Shown here in pieces: positions 47,655 through 60,079 of a DNA stretch of 64,000 nt. The DNA lies in the NCBI GenBank assembly GCA_001792895.1, contig MARA01000005.1:620001-684000 (forward strand). Reading direction: 5' to 3'. Numbering within the stretch: the first letter of the stretch is position 1; every line of letters begins with the position of its first letter. This DNA comes from Lentinus brumalis. Its lineage: Eukaryota > Basidiomycota > Agaricomycetes > Polyporales > Polyporaceae. A program made the translations under genes and the position numbers. The notes under the pieces are model-generated. The model saw nothing but the letters and a program-made list of their open reading frames with translations, was not told the DNA's origin and made no database searches.

Positions 47655-50193
47655 ATGTTTGCCCGCCTCGCCATCTTTGTCCAGCTTGCCGCTACCCTCG
47701 GGAGTGCCGTGGTCTCTTCAGCAGTCCTCAACGGCACCCCTGCCGGTCCCAGTGTCACTATTGACAAGGCAACAGTTCTCGGGACGACAAACGGCTCCGT
47801 GACGAGCTACATTGGTATTCCCTACGCCCAACCGCCGTGCGTCGCCTCGCCATTCCTCCATGATATCCGTATTCTCAATGTGTCGTAGCATTGGGGACCT
47901 GCGCCTGCGCCTGCCCGTGCTGCTCGAGTCGTATAACGGAACGATCAACGCGACAAAGCCCGCCGCGAAGCAGTGCCCACAACTTCAGAGCGCCGCCGGT
48001 GCAGAGCTTCCACCAGAGATCGAGGAGGACGTGCTCGCGTACTCGACGACCATACTTCCAGTCGTTGATGTTCCAGAAGACGAAGATTGTATGTCATCGG
48101 TTCATTTCGGTTAGAGAGCGGACGAGTCTGACTGGAAATTGGTAGGCCTTACCATCAACGTCCAAGTTCCGTTTGGAACGAAGCCTGGGGAGGACAAGCT
48201 TCCCGTCCTGGTGGTGCGTTTATACTTGCATATAGAACCAGCATCAAACGCCCACTCACTCATGGCATGATGTAGTTCATATTCGGCGGTGAGCCCAACG
48301 CTAGCGTGTGATAAAGTGAGCATACTGACGGTAACCTACCTTTTGCGATAGGCGGCTTCACTGTCGGGTCTACAGCATGGTGAGATGGTCCATTTCGTTC
48401 GAACATGCGGGACCCAAGCCTGACCGTCGAATCTTTGGCCAGGTTTCCCGGACAGGACTTCGTTCAGCATTCCGTCGACATGAACCAGCCGGTCGTGTTT
48501 GTGGCGATGAATTATCGGTAAGCCCAATGGCTCCGGGCTTCCATACTCATGCGGTTTTCCTGACTCGTCTGGTCCATAGACTCAACGGTAAGACGTTCCC
48601 AGGGCTGCTTGTCAATGGTGCTCAACTCATATCTGCACCCTCAGCGCTCGGCTTCCTGGGTGGCAAGGAGATCAAGGACGCAGGTGTCGGGAACCTCGGC
48701 CTCCATGATCGTGAGTGCATGCCAACACAAATCACCCCAACAGTGTGCCCCCTGACATGGACGTGATCAGAACGCGCTGCCCTCCGATGGGTGAACAAGT
48801 ACATCTCAGCCTTCGGCGGATACCCCGACAAGGTCACCATGTAATATTTCCATTGATTCCTCTGTCTTTCCGCGTTTGGTCGCTCACGCACTCCCGATCA
48901 GTTGGGGTCCAAGCGCAGGCTCGATGTCCGTCTCCTTCCAGATGCTCACGAACGGCGGGAACACGGAGGGCCTCTTCCGCGCGGGAGTGATGCACTCCGG
49001 CTCCCCTCTTCCGACCGGCGACACCGAGCTCCAGCAGTCGGCGTACGACTCGATCGTCGAGCAAGTCGGGTGCGCCAATTCGACGGACACCCTTCAGTGC
49101 CTGCGTGAGGTGCCAGCGGATGCATTGCTCGCTGCGGCTGGGACGTTCCCTGGGACGTCTAGTTATATTGTGAGTGGACAACATGCGGTGATTGTAGAAC
49201 GCGAGGGAGGTGACTGACCTCGGACACGAATGGGTTGGTAATAGGGTGCTGCCGCTGTCAGACCCTGGAACCCGCATGCCGATGGAGTGTTTTTGACGGA
49301 TCACCCGCAGAAGCTTGTGCTGTCAGGCAGTGTTGCCAATGTACCGTTCATCAGTGGCAAGTGAAACACATAGACTGCGTTTGAGTTTCACAACTGACTC
49401 ATCATACTTCTAGGCGATGTATTGGACGAGGGTACCCTCTTCGCGACGCCGAGCTTCAATATCACGTACGTAGCCCCATATACTGTCTGAAGGCCAATGT
49501 AACGGCTGAACGACGATTGTCAGAAATGACGACGAGTTTGAGGCTTTCATACATGATGAGTTCTTCCCGGACGTCCCGCAGGACGAGCTTGCGCCGTTGT
49601 TCACGCTGTACCCGAACGATCCGGCGCAAGGCTCACCCTTCGGGACTGGAGACGCCAACCAGCTTTCGCCACAGTACAAGCGGATGGCCGCCGTCCAGGG
49701 AGATATTCTGTTCCAAGCTCCGAGGCGGTTCTTCATAGACCACGTGTCTTCGAATCAACCCGTCTGGTCTTTCAGTACGTCCGCTTCTCTGCTTTCCTCA
49801 CTGCCACTCAACGACTCACTAAGCATGCTTGCCTGTGTAGTCAGCGAACGCGGTCCCTTCCAGGGTCTCGGCTACGTGAGTCTGCATGCTACCCTACGTC
49901 CGTCGGACGATTCTGAGACACTTACTGCGCACTTGCAGCCCCACGGGAGCGAATTCAACGGCGTCTTCTTTGGCCCCGGGAACGACCTCGCGGACTACAT
50001 CATCCAGTTCGCGGCCACGCTTGACCCGAATGGCGGGTCGAACCGGACGATCAACTGGCCCCGGTACAACAACAACTCGCGCGAGGTGCTTACCGTGCTC
50101 GACGGAGATGTACCTCTGAAGATCGGGAACGACTCCGACCGGCGCGCTCAGACGGACAAGCTGGCGGAGCTTACCTTCAGGTATCCCTTGTGA
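47655..50193 (+). CDS. Secreted type-B carboxylesterase/lipase, copy 3 (intact)
   Basis: Fifteen exons joined at consistent phases give 560 residues. A signal peptide (MFARLAIFVQLAATLGSAVV) is followed by SYIGIPYAQPP and IGDLRLRLP. The oxyanion hole is FIFGGGFTVGS. The nucleophile elbow WGPSAGSMS puts the catalytic Ser in GPSAG. The acid is probably the Glu of DVLDEGTLF and the base the His of PHGSEFNG. NRTINWPRYN and a RYPL end close the protein. This matches fungal Candida rugosa-type lipases/esterases, which cleave carboxylic esters outside the cell; many NGT/NGS sites suggest glycosylation. Tiny exons of 13, 28 and 8 bases occur. The intron at 49357-49413 has a GC donor. It is the only intact member of the array. 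Confidence 0.92.
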
Positions 50194-53100
50194 TGGGTTG
50201 GGGCTTAAGTTCAGTTTTGTGCATCGGTGGGCTGTGTTGCTACTTCGGAGACCAGACAGGCATCTCGGACTGTGGCTGGAACTTGCATTCAGCAGTACCC
50301 TACACCCTACGCGTTGATAGTAACGGTCGACAACTAATAAGATAGTGACGAATTTGCGCCCAAGGTGACTTGCGCCCATAGAGCCCGCCTACCGACTCAA
50401 GCCGTCCTCGATCGTCCACGCCGAGGATAATGTATCCAGATGACCGCGATTCCTGTCATGGACAGTGAACAGGTTGAGTGTCGTGGTACGAAGCTGAGAT
50501 GAACTTGATGTCTGCCCCCGGGCCTGCCGGAGCAGGTCGAAGATGTCAATCGTCCTGCTATGAGCGCGCTGTGTCACTGTGTGTGCAGTACTGAGTGAGC
50601 TCGACGGTCCGCTCAGCGCTGCAGCGAGGTAGCACGTGCTCGATGACGACGTCGGACTTCTCTACCCACCACGATGTCCTTCCTCACGACCATCGCCAGC
50701 TCTGCCACCCGTGCTGCACGCCCTGCAACACATGCTGTCCCCGCCGTGCACATGCTGCGACGTGTGTTCCTCTCTCGCGCACTCCCCTTCCCTCGCTGAC
50801 AGCGTGCACATACACAAGGCCCTCGAGCCGCACATATCTGGCGAGATCGTGGACGTGTAATACAGCAAGCACCCCCAGCTGTACGTGAACGGCGTCATCC
50901 CGCCCAGGAGGCATACGCCAGCAGCAGTCCGCAATCAAGTTCAACGGCCGCGGACACATCAGCCGCTCTCTCTTCTGCAAAGGCCTCGCACCACAGTCTC
51001 CGGGCAGCGGCGAGCTGAAGTTCGGCCCGCAGCAGGATGCAATTTCCGCTGACTGGCACTGTGGCAGCGTCGATGGTGAGTGCTGCGTCTACGTGCATCG
51101 TGCGGAGGACAGTACCTGCATCCCGGTCGCCAGTCACCCGGTTCTCTAGGCGGCCGTCTCTCGCAACATGATGGGGCTTCGTTAAATCCGAAAGATTCAT
51201 CAGGGTCAGCACGGTTGGACGATGTCCGGATACCTCGCACCCTCCCGTCTCCCTTTCCTATGCCCTTGCTCTCATCCACGTCTGCTGATACGCCCTACAG
51301 CTTTTACCGCAAACAGGATACAACCCGGAGACCGAGAAGCTCGGGATCGCGACCATCACGGACCAGGACCCTCTCCTCTCTTCCGTTCACATCATCGACA
51401 TCTGGCACTACGCGTTCGACTTTCAGTATCACACCGTCAATGCTGAGGTGAGTCGCCCGCACTCCCGGCTCCTGTGTGGGCGATTGATCTTCACTTTCGC
51501 AGTACTTGACCGCCATCTGGAACGCCATCACTTCAACGATGCCGCACGTCGCTTTGTACAGACTTCCGTCGCTTGCATGCGCCTGCACGATTGTCGAGAT
51601 GCCGGAAGGTGGAGAGGATGCGCACGTTGAACGGGAGTGGATACCTCAGGCTCTAGATCTGGAGGTACGTCGTTCCCGTCTATCGTCGCGTAGATCCCAC
51701 ACTCGCGGAGGCGCAAGCAAACTGTGGCCGGCTTCGCCGAGGACGAACGATGGGCTTGGTCCATGATGCGCCGTTTACGCTGCTGCATACGACGTCCTCT
51801 GCGAAACCTCCCGGGACTTCCTCGCCCTCGTGGTCCCCTTCGATACCGGCCGTGGCTGCAGCGACCGTTCCTCCCATGTCTGCTCCCTGACAGCTGTCTA
51901 TCGTGCTCAGGAGCCCCCGCGTGCGTGCCCCCTGCTGGAGGTCGATCGAGCCCATCGTTATTCGCAGTTTTGCGACGCTCAAGGCGATCGCCCATTCACA
52001 ACAGAGCATACCAGCCGACTGATGACCTGGTGATCTTCGGGCACAGGTACCGACGTCGACAACGCGGAGGCGGGAGGATGTGGGCGAGCTCGGTGTCACT
52101 CTGTCGGCTCTAGGAGATACGCTCGCAGTAGGTCGGTCAAACAGGCGTCTGCCCTCCTCCGTTCGCCTACCGCTGAGCAGGGTGGAGGTGCAGTCTCACC
52201 CGCTGTCACGGAGTCCATCCACCTGGGCCGCAGTGGTACGACCATCTCGTCTGCCTCACACTACTCTTCCCCAAGCCCTGGTTCTCGGCTCTTTCATTGC
52301 CCGCAGGCCCCGAGCTCCCACCTCGCGCAGATGCGCCTCCCTACACTGGCACCTGGATCTTTGGCGCGGAAGGCAGGACCCACACATGCATTGAGCTCAA
52401 GCCTGAGTGTTCCCGCTGCATGCCCGGGCAGGGAGGCACATGCATATTCCAGCATATTCCTCACGCATATTCGGGGGTGGAGTCCCAGAGCGTCGAGAAC
52501 GTCTGAGCCACGTCTGTGCGTCGTACTGGCGGTTTTGGAAGTTCTCTCGTCGCAGAAGACGGGTCGCGCGGGTACTCGGCGGGCGGTGTAAGTAGTTTCT
52601 GTAGTCGGACATACTTCTGGAGGAGTGCAGGGCTCGGATGGAATAGTGTTCGATGTTAGCTCGAGGGCATGGCGAGCTTATAAATACGTTTATGTCACTC
52701 GTAGACGGAATCCATTTCGCTCTCTACATACATTGGTTGTGGCCCGTCATGTGGTGAAGACCACGCTGATGTATACGACTATGACTACTCGCGGACTCTC
52801 GTCGATATGTCGCAAGCAGGTTTGAGATCAACGATCGTTGACGAGCAGGCTGTAGCTTTGTTCAATGTTCAGATGGGGCCCAGACCATGACGCTGTCCTT
52901 TAATGGCTGTTAATGACCATGGATGGTTTCGGGGATGTACTGAGGGCCTGCTATGTCGTGAGACCTGTTGTTCGCGTACCTGCACACTTGCTGCACACCG
53001 TACATTACCTAACCCGGCGCACGGAATATTTGGTGATACGGGAGTGTCATCCGGGCGTATATTTGGTCAGACACTGGAGGGTATAGATACAACAAGGAGC

Positions 53101-53288
53101 ATAGGGCGGGATAGTCTTCGGCCGGGTGCAAACAATCAGTAAGGGGGCGCAGTGGACAGGGCGTTGGGAAGGTGTGAGATAGAGTACGGGACCTGGCGTG
53201 ATATTTACGGTCACGGTCAGCAGGCCGTACGTGCGGGGTTGGCAGCGATGAGTGTTTCGGAACAGTTCAGGCTTACCTCGTGACGCAA
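50194..53288. other. Three-kilobase region with coding-like fragments of unknown origin
   Basis: No complete gene could be built. At about 50640-50860 a frame with several cysteines (CTCCDVC) ends in a stop before [14 protein letters not shown]. At 51305-51450 an exon-like frame LPQTGYNPETEKLGIATITD precedes a good donor (GTGAGT) and an acceptor (TTTCGCAG) near 51500. Near 52330 PPYTGTWIFGAEGRTHTCIE looks protein-like. These may be exons of one decayed or divergent gene; I recognise no family. The rest (52600-53280) shows nothing. Confidence 0.35.
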
Positions 53289-53891
53289 TTATCCTGGACT
53301 CGGGACTCGGCAGCGGATTTGTGTCATGTTGTGATGGTGGGGGTACTTCTTTGTGGTCGGCCCATTCTCCTTGTGGGTTATCTGAAGAATACCGAAATGT
53401 GTCAACGAGCTGTGTTCGAGGTGATATGCGTTCAAGATCGACTCACAAGTCCGGGTGAGGGAGTGGACCTCCAGTCGATTCCACTTCGCAAACGTGGGGA
53501 AGCACTCTACAGCACGATCCTTCCACCAAGCCTCCCACTCGAGCTTGTCTCCAAGGTCTTCGATGACAAGTGTTGCCTTGCAGGGATCTGCCTCAGGCTG
53601 CGGGCGGTGGTCAGTGTTGGAGTGCGGGCCACCGGTCTGGTGTCCAAGGTCGCTCACCGACTTGGATGGTTCCTCAGTGCTGCACAAAGCGTCGTTTACG
53701 ACAGAGCCGATGTCGCTGAGGAGCTTATAAAAATCCTCCCTGTTGAAGGACTCTTGGAACATGGGACCGAGGTGAAAGTGGTATCGCTGAGACGATGATA
53801 CACCACGGATCCATGAGACGAGCGTGTCCTTGATCGTGTCCTTGAGCGTTGTCTTGAGCTCTCGACGTGTTTTCTCGCGCTCGTCGAGCAA
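53289..53891 (-). CDS. Hypothetical protein with charged coiled-coil-like start (uncertain)
   Basis: A 200-residue frame on the minus strand starts in a lysine/glutamate/leucine heptad-like stretch (EREKTRRELKTTLKDTIKDT) encoded by imperfect repeats of AAGGACACGMTC. It continues with a mixed, protein-like sequence (ESFNREDFYKLLSDIGSVVN). No domain is recognised. There is no ATG at the start of this frame, so a 5' exon is needed. A second frame (53725-54003) overlaps the repeat region. It may be a real gene fragment or chance. Confidence 0.3.
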   Translation of the reverse strand: MLDEREKTRRELKTTLKDTIKDTLVSWIRGVSSSQRYHFHLGPMFQESFNREDFYKLLSDIGSVVNDALCSTEEPSKSVSDLGHQTGGPHSNTDHRPQPEADPCKATLVIEDLGDKLEWEAWWKDRAVECFPTFAKWNRLEVHSLTRTCESILNAYHLEHSSLTHFGILQITHKENGPTTKKYPHHHNMTQIRCRVPSPG

Positions 53892-54233
53892 TTTCTCGAG
53901 CGTTTCCCCTTGAGCGTGTCCTTGAGCGATTCGAATGTGCTGTCATATGGCTGAAGGGGTTCGAGAAAACAGAATAGATCGTCCAGGCGACGAAAGGATC
54001 CAAGATCGGGAGCGAGTACCGGATGATTTTCTTGCGCCGCTAATGGATTACGACAATGAGGATGTCAGTAGGCTTCGTCAGATTTCCAATGACGACATAC
54101 GGGAACCTTCAAGTTTGCTGGTACGAGGGGCATCATTAGGGAACTTGAGGAGCAACTGTCGGAACGACGGGCCAAGCGCATCCAGGAGTATCTGCCTGCC
54201 CTGTTCTTCCATGTCGTGGCACTTGACGGGGGG

Positions 54234-54962
54234 TCAATACGACTCTGTACCACAATAAATAGGAAGACATACCCAGAACATCTCTACCTTCTGGAGGAAC
54301 GTCTTCCGCGTGTAGGCCGTCACGTAAGAGAATGGAGGCTTCAGAATGGGATGAACCCAAGACACTCGATGACAACCCAGTTTCTCTAGGTTCGGGAGGG
54401 CGTTGAGAATGCGAACGAAGTCTCCAAATGAGGGAAACCGAGTGCTGATGAGTTCCAGCTGGCGAATATGCGATATGGAGTTCAGCAGGTATGGGAACGA
54501 TCGGTGGATAGGTAAGGCCGGCAGCGTCTTGGCCGAAGTCTCCTGCGGTTTGCCTCGGACATATTCCCATTCAGCGACGTCCCATATGAACACTCCCGAC
54601 AGGGCGGTCAGTTTCCTCGAAAGCACCGTTGGAAACAATACAACGGGACTGTCGGGCACATGGAGATATCCACGCAATCCGAGCCGACGTACGTAGCTGC
54701 CGATCTCGGGGGATGACTTAAGGAGGGCTGCGAAGAGAAGTAGCGCATGCTTGTCTGGAAGGATGACCTGTTCGAAAAGGATTCGTTGAGCTCGCGGACG
54801 CCAGCTGCGACAGACCAATGCGCAGGTGGAGAGTGCGGCCGACGACTCTTTGGCGACGCTAACACGGTCTTCGTACAGCGCTTCGATGACACGCTCGCAG
54901 GTTTCGATTGGGAGTCGTGGCTTCAAGTTGGCTTCAACCTGCAAGGGAACGATGTCGACCAT
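54234..54962 (-). CDS. F-box-like protein
   Basis: From the ATG at 54962 the protein begins MVDIVPLQVEANLKPRLPIE, then an F-box-like LPIETCERVIEALYED and ALSTCALVCRSWRPRAQRILFEQV. LRR-like segments follow (RRLGLRGYLHVPD, IRQLELISTRFPSFGDFVRI, LPNLEKLGCHRVSW). The single frame ends at 54234. A likely extra exon (HDMEEQGRQILLDALGPSFR) lies just downstream at about 54070-54210, so the true C terminus is probably longer. It is a probable SCF adaptor of the expanded basidiomycete F-box set; the substrate is unknown. Confidence 0.68.
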   Translation of the reverse strand: MVDIVPLQVEANLKPRLPIETCERVIEALYEDRVSVAKESSAALSTCALVCRSWRPRAQRILFEQVILPDKHALLLFAALLKSSPEIGSYVRRLGLRGYLHVPDSPVVLFPTVLSRKLTALSGVFIWDVAEWEYVRGKPQETSAKTLPALPIHRSFPYLLNSISHIRQLELISTRFPSFGDFVRILNALPNLEKLGCHRVSWVHPILKPPFSYVTAYTRKTFLQKVEMFWVCLPIYCGTESY

Positions 54963-57900
54963 GTCGTGAAGTGAGCCTCGGTGTGGATCTGAGCAGAGGG
55001 TCGAGCTGTGCAGGAATGTGCAGGAGGAGAGGGTCACCGAGGAGGACCTGCATATAGCGGGTTTACGGTGAGAAGCGCACACGTGCTGAGCTGCGGTAGG
55101 TACCCGTGGACAACACACATTCCGAAGCCCGCCATACGGTCCGTGCGCGTGAACCGTGACCTGCACTTGACATGCTGCCCATTTGCTGTCGCAGCTCGTA
55201 TTCGCTGCTGTGCACTTGCATCTTGCACTGGCAGCACCGCATTGATCGTCTTCGAGAGGGCGCAGCAGACGTATTTGCACGTCATATACGAGCCGAGTAC
55301 TATGTGAGAAGATCTGGACCGCAGCTGTACACGCATGCGGTCGTACCAGTGCTCGAGCAGTCAGACGCAAGCTGTACTAAGAGGCTGTAAAGTACATAGC
55401 CTGATCTGCTCCACTCAAAGCTTACACACTCCACCGTTAAATCCCTCTGCAACCCTATCGTGCGCACGCAGCCAAGTCCTACGAAGAGGCTAGAGCACCG
55501 CGCCGAGAACTAAGGACTTGGCTTCGGTCGTCGGCGTCGTCGCTCACGTACTTAGCTGTACGAGTACTTCGGAGGGCTGCCGTACTGGGAGCCTGTTCTA
55601 GACCCACACTACCCTTTTCACCCGTGGTATAAATATCAGCATGTCATGGTTAACACTACGATGGGATACAGGATTGTTCGGCTTCTGACAGTGCTTACCA
55701 CCACGCTGCATGACTTGGACTCTTCCTCGCGCACCGCCGTCCTCGCCCCTGACACCGTGCTGGCATGGCCTGCTGGTCGACCTCACGATCGAAAGTGGAT
55801 CGGACGCTGCACGAGTCGCATCCAGGGCACCTCTTCCAGAGACCTGGACTTGGTGGGATTGGTCAGACGTGGTCGTCGGCAAGAGCGTCGGGGATGTCGG
55901 TACGCGTGCAGCGGTGCCACCGCGCTGCCCATCGACGTACTGAGTCGTCCGCTCCAGGAGGCGGCCGGTGCCGAGATCCACACGCCTTCGCGGACACCTC
56001 GTGCCAACGGACACGTCGCGCGCCACACAGGTCACCGCCAGTCTAACCCGCCAGCCCATGGCGAACTGCGCCCCAGCCACAACGGTGATGGTGATCCCAG
56101 AGCTACAGATGTCCAGCATACCGAAGAGAGTGGTCCTGCAGTTCTAAGAGATACAAGCTCAAAGTATTGCTATCAGGTCGCCGTCGCGGAGTCCACGAGT
56201 CGGAGGATCGCTGATGTGGAGCACGAGGAGACAGTACCACGGCCAAATGCGTGAGTCCAGCGAGGAGGGTCCCAGTACTAGTAAGACCTATTGTGAAGGT
56301 GAGTAGCATGTTCACGGTGAAGCTAGTACGGCAGACCTGCGTCTCGAGCGTCCCGGACGACTCGCACATCGCGGACAGCATGAACGACATGCTGGACGCG
56401 AATTGTGAGCGCGTGTACTGGCCGAAGAGGTCCGCAGGTGCGGATACGGAGCCATTGAGGTCCCGGGTGTTGCTCAGGCGTCGCGACGCGTCGTTTCATC
56501 CAAGTCCGGGGTATACATCAATGTCTGCTGGCGAGTCTGCAGAGCTGTCGATGCCGGGATTGAGGCTCGGGCATGGCGACGTTGCGTCTCGGTCCGACGA
56601 CGACCCTGCGCCCGCAGTGCGTCTCCGAACGTGGCCTACTTATTTCTGGGTCTTCCACAGCGCGCCGACGAGGCTCCCGGACGTTGAAGCTCACTATCTG
56701 GTTGAAGCAGCGCCGCTTTTGCTCGAGGGTCGGGAGGAGAAGGGGGGCAGCCGCGGGCGTAGTGGCGAAGGTCATGGGTCCCGGGCTAGAATAGAGTACT
56801 CCTTTCGCTGTGTACGATGTCTTTCCAATGTCGATTTGTTGTGCTCCGTTCGTATGTACCGTGGTGGTGGTCGAGTGGAAGGCGCTTGCATGCGGCTGTG
56901 CTGACGCGAACCTCGAACTTGACCCACAATGTGCCTCTCCCGGCATGCTCCTCCCTCGCTGCATTGAGGAGCCCGTTGTCGTCGATTCGATGCTACAATA
57001 CATCCCGCGCTTTGTGCAGACGAGCGGAAACAGGAAGATTAAAATTTATTATCATAATTCCTACGCTCTACGCGTGTGCGCTCGCCGCTACGGCAGTGTG
57101 GCTAAGTACGAGAAGCGAAGAGCGCACCCGGGACGAGAACGCGCCCTGCGAGCAGCTCCTCGCTTCACGAGGGCATGCTCCGAAGACCGCGGCGTGCTCC
57201 CGCTGCCCCGCTGCCCTCCCTCCTCCTCTCGTCCCCTCTCCTCTCCTCCTGCGGGCCCCGTGTCCGGCGTGTGCGTCGTAGAGAGCTTCTGTAGACCGCA
57301 GCATGAGTAGACAGCCACGGGAGGAGCGATTCGACGCACCTCGCAGTCCGGGTGAAGTCGCCACGGAGGAAGCCCAGCGTGCGCAGACGGCCCTATGCAG
57401 CACGATGTATGATATCAATTGAACACGCACCCTGCACGGTACCACGGAACCCGCTCCCCTTGAAGTTGAAAACCTGCCCCGAGTCCTTCACTGGCTCCAG
57501 CTTGAGCAACAGGACCATCTTCACAATGCCTGCAACGCCGACCGAGACCGCAAGGCCGCGTTCTGTCCGCCCATGATGTCTGGACGTCGAACATCGAACG
57601 AAGCATCATGAGCATTCACGCATCGCTTCTGTGAGCAGGAAAGATAGTACTCGCCCGTCTGGAGCCAACTGGTGGAGAAGTGCGAGTCGTATCCAGGATC
57701 CTCGCTGAATACAGAGTCCAGCCCAGATACGGTCCTCGTGGTCGTGATGATCTCTCTTGAGTCCCTGCGCTCGCGCCTGTGCTCAGCGTCTGCTGACTCA
57801 GCGCGCCCCCATCCTCCTCCTCGCAGAGGCTCCGAACTTCAGAGTAGTACTGAGGCTTGACTGAGGCCTCGCAACTTGTGTTACGTCTTAGCCTTACTTG

Positions 57901-58195
57901 CGTGATTCCAGCGCTGACCTTCCACGACCGTACTTCGGAGAAGACACGGTGAGGAAGATAACCTCCTCGAACCGCCGGGTCTTCCTCGAAGCGTCATTGA
58001 CCGGGTGCATCATCCATCCTTGTTCGACCACCATGCAACCAGTTGATACGCATGCCCGTTGCTGCAACTAACATCATCCTATAGCGGCCTCAGTATGTAC
58101 TACAAGAACCAGGTGACTGTAGACATTCGGATGGCCCCTACGAAGCGGGTCGACTAGCCCATGTCCATGTACCGTACGATCCTAGAGTGCTCTCT
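54963..58195. other. Long region without a convincing gene
   Basis: Several overlapping frames exist on both strands at 55.6-57.6 kb, but none shows a domain and they overlap one another. On the minus strand about 56170-56470 a frame with a hydrophobic stretch (SFTVNMLLTFTIGLTSTGT) and about 56060-56119 another (GITITVVAGAQFAMGW) could be exons of a small membrane protein. This is only a possibility. The remainder holds nothing recognisable. Confidence 0.35.
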
Positions 58196-60000
58196 TTAGT
58201 AATGGCCGGCGATCCTGACGGGTTGATACGGCTCCTCCAGGTACTTGACTTCTTCCTCGGTGAGGGTGACGTCCAACGAGCCTTGCACAGCGTCAAGACT
58301 CAACACCCTTGCGTCTGAAGCACGCCGACGAACGAGGGACTCACCAAGGAGGTCCTCCAGGTTGGCGAGGCTAGTCGTGCCAACGACGGGAGCGGTCACG
58401 CCCGGCTTGGAGAGAATCCAGGCCAGCGAGATCTGCGCCATGCTGACGCCCTTCTTCTTCGCGAGCTCGTCGATCCTGCACGCGTTCTGTCAGCCAACAC
58501 TCCCTGGGGCCGCACGAGCTGTGAGACGTACCTAGCGGTAAGAGTCTCCAGAAACGGGGCCTCGTAAAGGCCTTTCCACAAGTCGGTCTTGCTACGGAGG
58601 GTCGCATCCTGGACGGTGCGCGTCAGCAGGCCTCGCGCGAGGGGCGACCAAGGGATCGCGCCGACGCCGAACATCTTGTAGTATAGCATTCAGTCAGAGT
58701 GAGTACGGCTGACGTCTCGAGAGCGCGGCTTACCTTGAGCGTCGGGAACATCTCGCGCTCCTCCTCGCGGTACAGCAAGCTGTAATGGTTCTGCATGGAG
58801 ACGAAGGGCGTAAGGTTGTGGGTGATCGCGTAGTCTGCAGGTGTGTGCGGTGAGTGGGGATGTTTTGCGACGTGGTGGCTGAAAGCGACGCACTCTGCAT
58901 GGCGTGAACTGAGGAACGGGCAGCGTCAGTGCTAACTCCAGTGCCGTCGTCTGAGGCTCTGAGCGATGTAGCGAGACGACGTACATTGGTATGCCCAGCA
59001 CGAGCTCATTCCGATGTAGCGCACCCAGCCGGCCTTGACGACATCGTGAAGAGCTTGCATCTAACAACACAGACCACAACGTTAGCTGGGCGCAAACGCT
59101 GGATATGTGAGGAACGCACCGTCTCTTCGATGGGTGTGTCGTTGTCGAAGCGATGGCCTGTACGGCTAGTCAGCGGACGTTACTCCCGGAAGACATGAAG
59201 TAGGCACGAGAGGAAGCGCACATTGGAGGACATCGATGTAGTCTACCTGCAGACGCTTGAGGCTGGCTTGCACGGCGTCGAAGATATGCTGCGAGAGCGT
59301 CAATACGGCCATTCGGAGGTACTCATTGCGTGCGTGGTGAGGATGCGCACCTTGCGGTTGAGTCCCTTCTGGGTGATGATCCCGACTTCCTCCGGCGTCT
59401 TACCCTCAGCGTACAGGTTCATTCCATATTCCTTTGAGACAGGACTGAAGACCTGCGCTCGGATGAACCTGAACTACGGTTCGTCGCTGCGCAGAGGGGA
59501 GAATGCCGGACCTTCGTCATGATCACAAGCTCGTCGCGGGGAAGGCCGAACTTCTTGATGGCGTTTCCCAGAATGACCTCGGAGAGACCGTTCGAGTATA
59601 CCTGCGTAATCAATCAATATGCAAGTTGTCGTCGTCAGGACACTGAAAGATCGCATGCAAGAAGTATGCTCACGTCCGCAGTGTCGAACGTCGTGATACC
59701 GTTGTCATACCTGGAAAGTCCACATCAGGCCGGGAGGGGTCAATAGGAGGTCGACATATGGATAGTCGCAAACTACGTACGCGAACTTGATATGCTTCAT
59801 GCCTTCTTCTTCGCCCAGGACCCACTTTTCCCAGTTGGAGTCGCCGTATGACATGCACCCAAGAATGATCTTGGACACCTTCAGTCCAGAATTTCCGAGA
59901 CGGACTGTAGTACGTTCAATGGGCGGCCTCAGCATAATGGATCCTCGAGCGGAAGAACGCGGCCTTAGGCCTACTCACCGTACTGCATCTTGGGCGACAT
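58196..60000 (-). CDS. Aldo-keto reductase, second copy type (versiconal/aryl-alcohol reductase-like)
   Basis: The start at 60000 gives a seven-codon exon (MSPKMQY), then VRLGNSGLKVSKIILGCMSYGDSNW. The catalytic Asp and Tyr are in TTFDTADVYSNGLSE, the Lys in LVIMTKVFSP, the His in VLQCHRFD. Later blocks are AGWVRYIGMSS, HYSLLYREEEREM, IPWSPLARGLLTR, SMAQISLAWILSKPGVTAPVV and LTEEEVKYLEEPYQP; the protein ends AGHY at 58196. Introns of about 50-70 bases carry GT-AG borders. The family reduces aldehydes and ketones with NADPH. It differs from the AKR at 31 kb in length of loops and in the YGDSNWEKWVLGEEE segment, so they are not recent duplicates. Confidence 0.87.
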
Positions 60001-60072
60001 GGGGTAAATGCGTTGCGGCTGGGGACTTCTCGTGTCTCTTTGATGCTCATCTTCAGCGGTGTCGCATGCGAC

Positions 60073-60079
60073 TTATATA
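60073..60079 (-). promoter_or_regulatory. TATA box of the minus-strand reductase gene
   Basis: On the minus strand GTATATAAG lies about 75 bases before the ATG at 60000. Confidence 0.5.

Noticed and set aside
55598..56254. Overlapping 173-residue minus and 202-residue plus frames
   Set aside because: Both are arginine/serine-rich, overlap each other and show no domain or splice support.
56251..57310. Two plus-strand frames of about 200 and 166 residues
   Set aside because: No recognisable domain, poor composition, and a competing minus-strand hydrophobic frame; not enough to call a gene.
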